64,000 nucleotides of DNA from positions 124,001 to 188,000 of the forward strand of contig JADCHX010000011.1 in the NCBI GenBank assembly GCA_020248265.1, written 5' to 3'. The position numbers and the translations under genes were made by a program. The DNA is from Rhodocyclaceae bacterium. GTDB lineage: Bacteria > Pseudomonadota > Gammaproteobacteria > Burkholderiales > CAIKXV01. Below, in pieces: positions 26,415-34,165 of the stretch (the stretch's first letter is position 1; each line of letters opens with the position of its first letter). Under the pieces are notes generated by a model. That model was not told the origin of the DNA and ran no database searches. It saw only the letters and a list, made by a program, of their open reading frames with translations.

Positions 26415-27485
26415 TCAGGCCTTGCGAGCCGCTTCCATCACTTCGTCGACTGCCACCAGCGCACCGTTGCGGTCGATCGACTTAAGCGCGGCGTTCATCA
26501 TCGCGATGGCGACGTTGCCGTTGTGCGCCGAGAGCATCGGCACGGTGCCGGTGACGCAACTCTGCGCGAACTGCTCGAGTTCGTCGCGGAACATGTCGCT
26601 CGCCGGGATCGTGAGGTCTTCGCGCTTGCCGTAGCAGTCCTTGCCGCGCTGGATGTACAGCGCCGAGGTCTTGTGCAGGTTCGACGGGGTGTCCCAGGTG
26701 CCGAAGTCGACTTCGTAGTGCATCAGGCCCTTCGAGCCGAACACGCGCACCGAGAAGATGCCCGGCGAGGTCCAGCAGGTGCCGACGTAGGCGATCGTGC
26801 CGTTGCCGAACTTGACCAACGACATCGACTGGTCGTCGACCTCGGCGCCGACCGGGGACAGCTTGGACGCAATCGACGAGACCTGCGACACGTCGCCGCC
26901 CAGCAGGTGGACGATGTCGAACATGTGCACCGCGAGCTGCGAGAGCGGGCCGCCGGGTGCACGATCCTTGTACCAGCGCCAGGTCTGCGGGGTCAGTTCG
27001 AGCGCGCGCTCGTTCGAGAAGTTGGCCTCGATGAAGCCGACGCGGCCGAGTTCGCCGGCATCGATCTTCTCCTTCATCATGCGCACGCCGGCCAGCAGCC
27101 GGGCGGAGTGGCCGACGGTCACGGTCACGCCGTACTGCTTCTGGAGTGCCTCGATCTTCAGGCCGTCGGACAGTTCGGCGGCGATCGGCTTCTCGGTATA
27201 GATGTGCTTGCCCGCCTTCGCGATCTGTTCCGCGACTGGCAGGTGCTGCTCGTTCGGGACGGTGATGATCACGCCCTTGATCGACGGGTCGGCGAGCATC
27301 GCTTCCATCGTCGCGGCCGATTTGAACCCGGTGTCGGCGAATTCGGCCTGGAAGGCATCGCGCTTTTCCTGCGACCGGCTGTAGCCGGTGACGATGCGGA
27401 TGCTGGTCGACGCGCGTGCCGCGCGGGTGAGCACCTTGGCCCAGCGGCCGAGGCCGACGATGCCGACATTGATGGGTTCGCTCAT
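26415..27485 (-). CDS. Gfo/Idh/MocA family oxidoreductase
   Basis: The protein has 356 aa. The N-terminal Rossmann domain shows NVGIVGLGRWAKVL and IRIVTGYSRS. The family motif EKPIAAEL (here YTEKPIAAEL) carries the catalytic Lys near residue 97. The C-terminal alpha/beta domain includes GGPLSQLAVHMFDIVHLLGG with the catalytic His. Such enzymes oxidise or reduce sugars, inositols or sugar acids with NAD(P). ATG 27485 follows AAGGAGCG. It is the first gene of the minus-strand run, with a TATTAT -10 element and a palindrome just upstream. Confidence 0.92.
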   Translation of the reverse strand: MSEPINVGIVGLGRWAKVLTRAARASTSIRIVTGYSRSQEKRDAFQAEFADTGFKSAATMEAMLADPSIKGVIITVPNEQHLPVAEQIAKAGKHIYTEKPIAAELSDGLKIEALQKQYGVTVTVGHSARLLAGVRMMKEKIDAGELGRVGFIEANFSNERALELTPQTWRWYKDRAPGGPLSQLAVHMFDIVHLLGGDVSQVSSIASKLSPVGAEVDDQSMSLVKFGNGTIAYVGTCWTSPGIFSVRVFGSKGLMHYEVDFGTWDTPSNLHKTSALYIQRGKDCYGKREDLTIPASDMFRDELEQFAQSCVTGTVPMLSAHNGNVAIAMMNAALKSIDRNGALVAVDEVMEAARKA

Positions 27486-27525
27486 CTTGAAACGCTCCTT
27501 TGGATTGATCGTGCGAGTGGAGCCA

Positions 27526-27538
27526 TAATACCGTATTA
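27526..27538. promoter_or_regulatory. palindromic operator between the GntR gene and the catabolic operon
   Basis: TAATAC-C-GTATTA is a perfect 6-bp inverted repeat around one base. It overlaps a TATTAT -10-like element for the minus-strand operon (27530-27525) and lies 41 bases from that operon's first ATG and 67 bases from the GntR ATG. Position and symmetry fit a GntR-family operator controlling both directions. Confidence 0.6.
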
Positions 27539-27604
27539 CGATTGTGCGCGCCGCGTACCGCCTCTGCGTTCGGACTGCCGCGCCGCAAGTACACTCTGCC
27601 TGCC

Positions 27605-28321
27605 ATGGACCAGCCCGCCGATTCCGCTGCCAGACCTGCCCCGCCTGCGCCACTGGCGGTGCGTGCGCTTGCGGCGCCCCTGCGCCAGCAAGTCGTGGAC
27701 CGGCTGCGCGCGGCGGTGATTTCCGGCGACCTGGCGCCCGGCCAGCGCCTGACCGAGCGCGAACTGATCGACCGCGTGGGCGTGTCGCGCACCGTGATCC
27801 GCGAGGCGCTGCGCCAGCTCGAGTCCGAGGGCCTGGTCGAGACGGTGCCCAACAAGGGCCCGGTGGTACGGGCCCTGTCGCGGGCCGAGGCGGTCGACCT
27901 GTACCGCATCCGCGCCTCGCTCGAGGCGCTGGCGGCACGGCTGTTCATCGAGCGGGCGCCACCCGAGGCAATGGACCGCCTCGCCGCGGCTCTGCGCGAC
28001 GTCGAGGGCGCCTATGCGGCGGGCGCCGCCGACGGCATCCTGGCCGCGAAGAACGGCTTCTATGCCGCGCTGTTCGACGGTGCGCGCAGCGACGTGCTGT
28101 CCTCGATGCTCGGCGGGCTGCATGCCCGCATCTGGCGCTGGCGCGCGGTCGGCCTGTCGCATGCCGACCGTTCCCGCGCGCGTTCGACGCAGGCGATCGG
28201 CGGCCTGCGCGACCTGGTGACGGCGATCCGCAGCGGCGATGCGGCGGCGGCTGAACAGGCGATCCGGGACGACACCGCTGCAGCTGCTCAGGAAGTGATG
28301 CGCCTGGTCGGCAACGACTGA
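27605..28321 (+). CDS. GntR family transcriptional regulator (FCD type)
   Basis: The protein has 238 aa. The N-terminal winged helix (about 20-85) reads VVDRLRAAVISGDLAPGQRLTERELIDRVGVSRTVIREALRQLESEGLV. The C-terminal helical FCD ligand domain (about 95-225) starts at AVDLYRIRASLEALAARL. FCD regulators bind organic acids, often through a metal ion. I chose the ATG at 27605. It is divergent from the Gfo/Idh operon across a palindromic site, so it very probably controls that operon and itself. Confidence 0.93.
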   Translation: MDQPADSAARPAPPAPLAVRALAAPLRQQVVDRLRAAVISGDLAPGQRLTERELIDRVGVSRTVIREALRQLESEGLVETVPNKGPVVRALSRAEAVDLYRIRASLEALAARLFIERAPPEAMDRLAAALRDVEGAYAAGAADGILAAKNGFYAALFDGARSDVLSSMLGGLHARIWRWRAVGLSHADRSRARSTQAIGGLRDLVTAIRSGDAAAAEQAIRDDTAAAAQEVMRLVGND

Positions 28322-28459
28322 AGCGTCCCCGGACAGACAGGACCCGCGGCACGCTTCGCGGTAAGCTCTTCCACCGACCACGGTGTGCGAACGGGCGCTG
28401 ACCTGCGGTTCCGCACGCCGGGTCACCGGCCATCGTGCCGGTCAATCCCAGGAGGCGTT

Positions 28460-29470
28460 GTGATCCGATCCATTCCGTCGTCCGTGGCGCGACCGCGCGC
28501 GGCTTTGTTTCCTGTCGTTGTCGCCATGCTCGCCGCGACCGGCGCCGTCGCGCCTTCGGTGTTTGCCCAGCCAGTCGCCGGCGGCAAGACGATCCGTATC
28601 GTCGTGCCGTTCCCGCCCGGTGGCAGCGTCGACGTGATCGCGCGCCTGCTCGCCGCGCGCATGACCGAACTGGCTGGCCAGAACTTCCTGGTCGAGAACC
28701 GCTCCGGGGCGACCGGCGTGATCGGTACAGAGTATGTCGCGCGCGCGGCAGCCGACGGGACGACGCTGCTGCTCAACACACTGCCGTTCGTGGTCAACGT
28801 GCCGCTGATGGGTAAGGTCCCCTACGACCCGATCCGCGACTTCGCGCCGGTGTCGCTGGTGGCGACCTCCCCCGCGATGCTGGTGGTCCACCCGTCGGTG
28901 CCGGCACGCAACCTGAAGGAACTGATCGCGCTCGCGAAGGCGAAGCCCGGCCGGATGACATTCTCGTCATCGGGCAGTGGATCCAACCCGCACATTCCCG
29001 CCGAGTTCATGAAGCAGCTGACGAAGGCGGACATCGTGCACGTACCCTACAAGGGCGGCGGTCCGGCCCTGACCGCGGTGCTCGGTGGCGAGGTCGACAT
29101 GAGCTTCATCAGCCTGGTGGCGGTGTTGCCGCACGTCGAATCGAAGCGCCTGCGTTCGATCGCGGTGACCAGCATCAAGCGCGTGCCGCTGGCGCCAGAG
29201 GTGCCCACGATGGCCGAGTCCGGGCTGCCCGGCTTCGAGTTCAGCGGCTGGTTCGTGCTGATGGCACCTGCGAACACGCCGGCGTCGATCGTCAATCCGC
29301 TCAACCAGCTGGCGGTCAAGGCGATGCAGTCCCCGGAAATGCGCGAACGCCTGACCAAGGAGGGCGCGGAGGCACTCGGCACTTCACCCGACCAGGTGAC
29401 CGCACTGCTGAAGAGCGAACTCGTACGCTGGACCCGGCTGATCCGCGAGAACAACATCAAGCCCGAGTGA
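28460..29470 (+). CDS. Bug/TctC family periplasmic solute-binding protein
   Basis: The protein has 336 aa, with a signal peptide ending near PSVFAQPV and then IRIVVPFPPGGSVDVIAR, VENRSGATGVIGTEYVARA, ADGTTLLLNT, YKGGGPALTAVLGGEVDMSF and LRSIAVTS. The start is GTG 28460 with a strong AGGAGG ribosome site 5 bases upstream (28450-28455). It follows the GntR gene on the same strand after about 140 bases, so it is a likely further target of that regulator. Confidence 0.93.
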   Translation: MIRSIPSSVARPRAALFPVVVAMLAATGAVAPSVFAQPVAGGKTIRIVVPFPPGGSVDVIARLLAARMTELAGQNFLVENRSGATGVIGTEYVARAAADGTTLLLNTLPFVVNVPLMGKVPYDPIRDFAPVSLVATSPAMLVVHPSVPARNLKELIALAKAKPGRMTFSSSGSGSNPHIPAEFMKQLTKADIVHVPYKGGGPALTAVLGGEVDMSFISLVAVLPHVESKRLRSIAVTSIKRVPLAPEVPTMAESGLPGFEFSGWFVLMAPANTPASIVNPLNQLAVKAMQSPEMRERLTKEGAEALGTSPDQVTALLKSELVRWTRLIRENNIKPE

Positions 29471-29484
29471 AGCCCGACCGGCGA

Positions 29485-29500
29485 GCGGCAGCGCTGCCGC
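29485..29500. terminator. possible convergent terminator hairpin
   Basis: GCGGCAG-CG-CTGCCGC is a perfect dyad in the 55-base gap between two convergent genes. No T-run follows on either strand, so an intrinsic terminator is only weakly supported. Confidence 0.3.
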
Positions 29501-29525
29501 CGTCCCGCGCGCCGGCCGCCGAAGC

Positions 29526-30602
29526 TCACTTGCCGGTATAGTTCGCCGCCTTCGATCGACGCTCCTTCACCGCGGCGGCCAGCGCATCGAGCACCGGCAC
29601 GCTGTCTTCCCAGGCGATGCAGGCATCGGTGATCGACTGGCCGTAGGTCAGCGGCTTGCCGGGCACCAGGTCCTGGCGGCCGGCAACCAGGTGGCTTTCG
29701 ATCATCACGCCGATGATGCGATCGCTGCCGCCGGCAATCTGCCCTGCGATGTCCTGCGCGACCAGGATCTGGTTCTCGTGCTTCTTCGAGCTGTTGCTGT
29801 GGCTCGTATCGATCATCAGGCGCTGTGCCAGCCCGGACTTCGCGAGCTCGACGCACGCGGCATCGACGCTCGCAGCGTCGTAGTTCGGTGCCTTGCCGCC
29901 GCGCAGGATGATGTGGCAGTCCTCGTTTCCGGTGGTGGACACGATCGCCGAATGCCCGGCCTTGGTCACCGAAAGGAAATGGTGCGGGCGCTCGGCGGCC
30001 TTGATCGCATCGACCGCGATCTTCACCGTGCCGTCGGTGCCGTTCTTGAAGCCCACCGGGCAGGACAGGCCGGAGGCCAGCTCACGGTGCGACTGGCTCT
30101 CCGTGGTGCGCGCGCCGATCGCGCCCCAGCTCACCGTGTCCGCGATGTACTGCGGCGTGATCATGTCGAGGAACTCGCAGCCGGCGGGCACGCCGCGCCG
30201 GTTGATCTCGAGCAGCATCTCGCGCGCGATGCGCAGCCCCTGGTTGATCTGGAAGCTGCCATCGAGCTGCGGATCGTTGATCAGTCCCTTCCAGCCGACG
30301 GTCGTGCGCGGCTTCTCGAAATAGACGCGCATCACGATCTCGAGTTCGCCGGCGAGCCGCTTGCGCTCCGGGGCGAGCCGCTCGACGTATTCCAGCGCCG
30401 CGCGCGGGTCGTGGATCGAGCACGGGCCGATGATCACCACCAGCCGGTCGTCCATGCCGTGCACGATCCGGTGGATCTTCGCGCGCGTGTCGTACACCAG
30501 GTCGGACACCTTTTCGTCGATCGGAAACTCGCGCACCACGTGCGACGGCGGCGCGAGTTCCTTTAGCTCCTTGATGCGGACGTCATCGGTCTTGTGCGGC
30601 AT
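29526..30602 (-). CDS. aroG: class I 3-deoxy-7-phosphoheptulonate (DAHP) synthase
   Basis: The protein has 358 aa and belongs to the AroF/G/H type. It condenses phosphoenolpyruvate and erythrose 4-phosphate, the first step of aromatic amino acid synthesis. The metal ligands are recognisable as Cys in IGPCSIHDP, His in DTSHSNSSKKH, Glu in MIESHLVAG and Asp in TDACIAWED. The PEP-binding stretch VGFKNGTDGT is intact. I chose the ATG at 30602 with GGAGAAG upstream. A Phe-rich leader peptide with an attenuator precedes it, pointing to control by charged tRNA-Phe. Which aromatic amino acid inhibits the enzyme allosterically cannot be told here. Confidence 0.95.
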   Translation of the reverse strand: MPHKTDDVRIKELKELAPPSHVVREFPIDEKVSDLVYDTRAKIHRIVHGMDDRLVVIIGPCSIHDPRAALEYVERLAPERKRLAGELEIVMRVYFEKPRTTVGWKGLINDPQLDGSFQINQGLRIAREMLLEINRRGVPAGCEFLDMITPQYIADTVSWGAIGARTTESQSHRELASGLSCPVGFKNGTDGTVKIAVDAIKAAERPHHFLSVTKAGHSAIVSTTGNEDCHIILRGGKAPNYDAASVDAACVELAKSGLAQRLMIDTSHSNSSKKHENQILVAQDIAGQIAGGSDRIIGVMIESHLVAGRQDLVPGKPLTYGQSITDACIAWEDSVPVLDALAAAVKERRSKAANYTGK

Positions 30603-30648
30603 GCTGCTTCTCCATCGGGCGGGGTTGATGCCGGCCATCGACCCGGCG

Positions 30649-30678
30649 AAAAAAAACCGCCAGGTTTTGGCCTGGCGG
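30649..30678 (-). terminator. attenuator terminator upstream of the DAHP synthase gene
   Basis: On the minus strand CCGCCAGG (30678-30671) and CCTGGCGG (30664-30657) form a perfect 8-bp stem with a 6-base loop, followed directly by T8 (30656-30649). It lies 47 bases before the ATG of the gene it precedes, so it would stop transcription before the gene unless relieved. Confidence 0.85.
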
Positions 30679-30731
30679 TCGGTATCGGGTTCGGTATGTT
30701 TCAGCAGCGCCGATCGATTCCTTCCGCCAGG
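30671..30731 (-). promoter_or_regulatory. antiterminator pairing of the Phe attenuator
   Basis: The sequence CCTGGCGG of the terminator's 3' arm occurs a second time inside the leader peptide (30731-30724). That copy can pair with the terminator's 5' arm CCGCCAGG (30678-30671) over 8 bp and so prevent the terminator stem. This is the 2:3 versus 3:4 choice of a classical amino-acid attenuator. A ribosome waiting at the Phe codons just upstream would favour the antiterminator. Confidence 0.7.
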
Positions 30732-30778
30732 GGCAGAAAGAAGCCGAAAAAGAACCAGTGGGCAGCGCGCGTGTACAT
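30701..30778 (-). CDS. Phe-rich leader peptide of the DAHP synthase gene
   Basis: A 25-residue open frame reading MYTRAAHWFFFGFFLPLAEG and five more residues, ending in TGA 23 bases before the terminator stem. Five of six consecutive codons (TTC TTT TTC GGC TTC TTT) are Phe, after one Trp. This matches the design of E. coli PheL (IPFFFAFFFTFP) but stands before a DAHP synthase gene rather than pheA. The ribosome site (CCGGGT) is weak. No convincing promoter is visible between it and the end of the upstream cupin gene at 30840, so transcription may start inside that gene. Confidence 0.75.
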   Translation of the reverse strand: MYTRAAHWFFFGFFLPLAEGIDRRC

Positions 30779-30839
30779 ACCCGGACTGTATTCGATCCCG
30801 GGGGTGTGGCGCAATAGGGATGGCAACCTGCCGCCTGCG

Positions 30840-31397
30840 TCAGATCGGCTTGTCGACCGCAGAGGTGGGTGCGGCCTTCAGGTGCTCGTCGCGCCTGTCG
30901 TACAGCGAGGCATCGGCGTAGCCCATGGTCTCGGGCTTCGCCCGGCCATGCATCACCTGGAAATACACCGGCTCCAGGCTGCGGTTCTCGTAGCCGTGGA
31001 TCACGCCGGGCGGGCAGGACACGCAATCCCAGGGGCCGAGGCGCTTCCACACCTGGCGCCCGGTCTCGTCTTCGAGGAACACGTCGAGGAAGCCCTTCAG
31101 GACGAAGAAGCACTCCTCCGACTCATGGGTATGGGCGGCGTTGCCCTGGCCGGGGTTCACGAACATTATGGTGAGCGTGAAGCCGCGCGCCGGGATCACG
31201 TCCGGATCGCCATGCTTGCCGGAGGCGCCGGCGCCGATGAAGCGGTGCTGTGCCCGCTTCCATCCCTCGATCTTCGCGTCCTCGAACGCATACCAGTCGG
31301 GGACACGCTCCGAGTAGAGCGCGACGTACTGGTCCATGATCTGCTCGAGCGAGAGATCCTTCACTTCGGGTGGCATCGGGTGGCGGGCGGCTCCCAT
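30840..31397 (-). CDS. cupin-domain protein
   Basis: The protein has 185 aa with a single C-terminal cupin barrel (about residues 70-165). Metal-binding motifs are HTHESEECFFVLKGFLDVF and the second-motif His in PPGVIHGYEN. The N-terminal 60 residues are helical and contain VPDWYAFEDAKI. The start ATG 31397 has CAGGAGATC upstream. Function is unknown; dioxygenase-like or ligand-binding roles are possible. It is on the same strand as the downstream DAHP synthase leader, 61 bases away. Confidence 0.82.
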   Translation of the reverse strand: MGAARHPMPPEVKDLSLEQIMDQYVALYSERVPDWYAFEDAKIEGWKRAQHRFIGAGASGKHGDPDVIPARGFTLTIMFVNPGQGNAAHTHESEECFFVLKGFLDVFLEDETGRQVWKRLGPWDCVSCPPGVIHGYENRSLEPVYFQVMHGRAKPETMGYADASLYDRRDEHLKAAPTSAVDKPI

Positions 31398-31480
31398 GGG
31401 GGATCTCCTGTGCAGGGTTGGGGTTGACAAGTGGGCGAAGGTGGTACGCGCCTCGGGTACGACCGTGAATCGACGGCGGC

Positions 31481-32329
31481 TCAGACGCCGCGCAGGACGA
31501 AGTCGCGCACCGATTCGAACAGTAAGTTGCCCGGCTCCGCGAGCGCTTCGGCCACCGACAGGTGGTGGCAGCCAGGCACGTCGATGTGCCCCTTCACCGA
31601 TGCCGGCCAGTGCTCGGCGAGCGTGCGGCACTGCCGCCTGAACTCGTCGCTCTCGAGCGCGCCCGCCGCAGTGCGTACCGGCACCGGCCACGGCGGCAGG
31701 TGCTCGATCGGGCTCAGTGCCTTCGCGCTCGCGGCATCGAGCCGGATGTCGGCATTGAACGAGAAATGCAGCATCGGCATGAGGTCGAACAGGCCGCTGA
31801 CCGCATAGGCACCCTTTACCAGGTCGGCCGGCAGTGCTGCATCCACTTCCGTCCAGCGCGTGGCCGCCATCATGGCCGCCAGGTGCCCACCCGCGGAGTG
31901 GCCGGCGATGAACAGCCTCGATGCATCGGCGCCGTGTTCGCCCGCATGCCGGTACAGCCAGGCATGGGCGGCCACCATCTGCTCGACGATGTTGCCGACC
32001 GTCACGGCCGGGGTGAGGTCGTACTCCGGCATCGCGACCGTGATGCCGGCGGCGACGAAGGGCTCGGCAACGAAAGCGAACTCGGACTTGTCGCGCGAAC
32101 GCCAGTAGCCGCCATGGATGAAGGACAGGATCGGCGCGCCCGGGGTTGCTGCGGGATAAAGGTCGATGCGCTGGCGCGCCGACGGACCATAGGCGAGGTC
32201 GAGCTTCGACGCCAGGCGCGCGCGCGCCGCGGTCGAGCGCGCGACGCCGCGCGCGTTGTAGTCGGCCGCATCCGGTATGGACAGGCGGTTGTTGTACTGG
32301 CCTTCGTAGTAGGCGTCGGCATCGTCCAT
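31481..32329 (-). CDS. alpha/beta hydrolase (arylformamidase/esterase-like)
   Basis: The protein has 282 aa. The oxyanion-hole motif HGGYWRSRDKSEF is the one typical of kynurenine formamidase of the BNA7/AFMID type and HSL-like esterases. The nucleophile elbow is IAGHSAGGHLAAMM, and the catalytic His is probably in DVPGCHHLSVAEAL. It may cleave N-formylkynurenine or another small ester or amide; no other kynurenine gene is adjacent, so this remains open. Confidence 0.85.
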   Translation of the reverse strand: MDDADAYYEGQYNNRLSIPDAADYNARGVARSTAARARLASKLDLAYGPSARQRIDLYPAATPGAPILSFIHGGYWRSRDKSEFAFVAEPFVAAGITVAMPEYDLTPAVTVGNIVEQMVAAHAWLYRHAGEHGADASRLFIAGHSAGGHLAAMMAATRWTEVDAALPADLVKGAYAVSGLFDLMPMLHFSFNADIRLDAASAKALSPIEHLPPWPVPVRTAAGALESDEFRRQCRTLAEHWPASVKGHIDVPGCHHLSVAEALAEPGNLLFESVRDFVLRGV

Positions 32330-32372
32330 CGCATCAGTCCTTCGCTTCGGTGGCGTTCCGTGTCGGTGGTCG

Positions 32373-32813
32373 TCACTCGGGTGAGGCTGGCGTGGCGCGT
32401 TCCTTCAGCGCCGTCTCCTGGGCTTCGAGGAACGCGCGGCGGAACCCCATCGGGTCGCTGATGCCCGGTACCGGCGCCTGCGGGCTGCCACCGCCGGCGA
32501 TCACGATCGTACCGAAGTCGAGCATGCGGCCCATGATGCCCTGCTGTACCTGGACGCTTTCGACCTTCTGGATGTTCAGCTCCACGGTGTCGCGCTGGAT
32601 GAAGCCGAACTTGGTGATGACCCGCTTGTTGGTGACAGCCAGTTCGGTACTGCGCTGCTTCACCCAGGCCAGCGCGAGCAGGATCAGCCCGACGCCGACC
32701 GGGAGCAGGACCACCCCGAGGACCAGGTAGCCGGACAGCGACCACCAACTGGTACGGCCGAGGTGCAGGACGGATTCGCCACGGGTCAGCGCCTGTTCGA
32801 CATACGAAGCCAT
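32373..32813 (-). CDS. bacterial PH-domain membrane protein
   Basis: The protein has 146 aa. One or two hydrophobic spans (about 20-55, GYLVLGVVLLPVGVGLILLAL) are followed by a YdbS/bPH2-like domain: STELAVTNKRVITKFGFIQRDTVELNIQKVESVQVQQGIMGRMLDFGTIVI. Such proteins are thought to sit at the inner membrane with the PH domain in the cytoplasm; their role is poorly defined. I chose the ATG at 32813. It is divergent from hemW. Confidence 0.88.
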   Translation of the reverse strand: MASYVEQALTRGESVLHLGRTSWWSLSGYLVLGVVLLPVGVGLILLALAWVKQRSTELAVTNKRVITKFGFIQRDTVELNIQKVESVQVQQGIMGRMLDFGTIVIAGGGSPQAPVPGISDPMGFRRAFLEAQETALKERATPASPE

Positions 32814-32890
32814 GGGATCGGGTCCAGGTGTGGTGCGGGTGCGGGTGCGCAATCATAGGCCGACGCGGCCTGGCACGTTAAGCTTGTGCA

Positions 32891-34084
32891 ATGAGCATCC
32901 TGAAATCCGCGCCGGTTGCGCTGCCTTCGCGCAGGCTCGCCAGCCTGCCGCCGCTGTCACTGTACATCCACCTGCCGTGGTGCCTGCGCAAGTGTCCCTA
33001 TTGCGACTTCAATTCGCACGAGGTGCGCGGCGACATGCCCTGGGAGCGGTATGTCGACGCGCTGGTCGCAGACCTCGAGGCGGTGCTGCCGCTGGTCTGG
33101 GGACGCCGGGTGTACACGCTGTTCATCGGCGGCGGTACGCCCAGCCTGTTTCCCGCAGAGTCGATCGACCGGCTGCTCGGTGCAGTACGCGCACGGCTGC
33201 CGCTCGATGCAGCGGCCGAAGTGACGCTGGAGGCGAACCCCGGTACTTTCGAGCGCGGAAAGTTCCGTGCCTTCCGCGATGCCGGCATCACCCGGCTGTC
33301 GGTCGGCGTGCAGTCGTTCAGCGCCGCGGCCCTGAAGGCGCTCGGCCGTGTTCACGATGCCGACGAGGCGCGGGCGGCTGTCGAGGGCGCGCTGTTGCTG
33401 TTCGATCGTGTCAACGTCGACCTGATGTACGCGCTGCCAGGACAGTCGCCGGAGCAGGCGCTGGCCGACGTGTCGATCGCCCTCGGGTTGGGGGCGCGCC
33501 ATGTCTCGGCCTACCAGCTCACGCTCGAGCCCAATACGGTGTTCCACCGCTATCCGCCGGTGCTGCCGGACGAGGACGGCGCGGAGCTCATCGAGCAGGC
33601 GGTGCACGGGCGGCTCGCCGAAGCAGGGCTGGAACGCTACGAGGTGTCGGCGTTCGCAGCGGCGGGGCACCGTGCACGACACAACCTGAACTACTGGACC
33701 TTCGGCGACTACATCGGCATCGGTGCCGGTGCGCATGCCAAGCTGTCGCTGCCCGACCGCATCTTCCGGCAGGTGCGCCATCGGCAGCCGCAGCGGTTCA
33801 TCGACACGGCAATCGCCGGCGATGCCGTCTACGAACAGCACGACGTCGAGTCGTCGCAGCTGGGCTTCGAGTTCATGCTCAATGCGCTGCGCCTGGTCGA
33901 AGGCGTTCCGGTGGCGCTGTTCGCGGAACGCACCGGCCTGCCGATCACCGCGCTCGCACCGGCGCTGGAGGTCGCCGAGGCGCGCGGGCTGCTGCAGCGC
34001 GACCACCTGGCGCTGCGACCGACGGCGCTGGGACTGCGATACCTGAACGACCTGGTATCCCTGTTCCTGCCCGACTCCGAATGA
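32891..34084 (+). CDS. hemW: HemW, radical SAM heme chaperone
   Basis: The protein has 397 aa. The radical-SAM cluster motif CLRKCPYCDF places Cys31, Cys35 and Cys38, followed by FIGGGTPSLFP, LEANPGTFE, SVGVQSF and HNLNYWTFGDYIGIGAGAHAK. HemW resembles coproporphyrinogen III dehydrogenase (HemN) but lacks the extra N-terminal Cys and inserts heme into target enzymes. In proteobacteria it commonly lies near rdgB or trmB; here the NIPSNAP and trmB genes follow. Confidence 0.93.
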   Translation: MSILKSAPVALPSRRLASLPPLSLYIHLPWCLRKCPYCDFNSHEVRGDMPWERYVDALVADLEAVLPLVWGRRVYTLFIGGGTPSLFPAESIDRLLGAVRARLPLDAAAEVTLEANPGTFERGKFRAFRDAGITRLSVGVQSFSAAALKALGRVHDADEARAAVEGALLLFDRVNVDLMYALPGQSPEQALADVSIALGLGARHVSAYQLTLEPNTVFHRYPPVLPDEDGAELIEQAVHGRLAEAGLERYEVSAFAAAGHRARHNLNYWTFGDYIGIGAGAHAKLSLPDRIFRQVRHRQPQRFIDTAIAGDAVYEQHDVESSQLGFEFMLNALRLVEGVPVALFAERTGLPITALAPALEVAEARGLLQRDHLALRPTALGLRYLNDLVSLFLPDSE

Positions 34085-34165
34085 TCCCGCCCATCGCCGC
34101 GGTCCACGTCGATCGCGCGGTGACCGGTTAGACTCTGCCAACGATCACCCCAACCGGAGGAAAAG

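Noticed and set aside
31424-31429. Perfect TTGACA -35 box on the + strand
   Set aside because: No -10 element at 16-18 bases and no + strand gene follows; it lies upstream of minus-strand genes.
32871-32890. TGGCACGTTAAGCTTGTGCA before hemW as a sigma-54 promoter
   Set aside because: The GG is present, but the GC element is not at the required distance (TT is found there).
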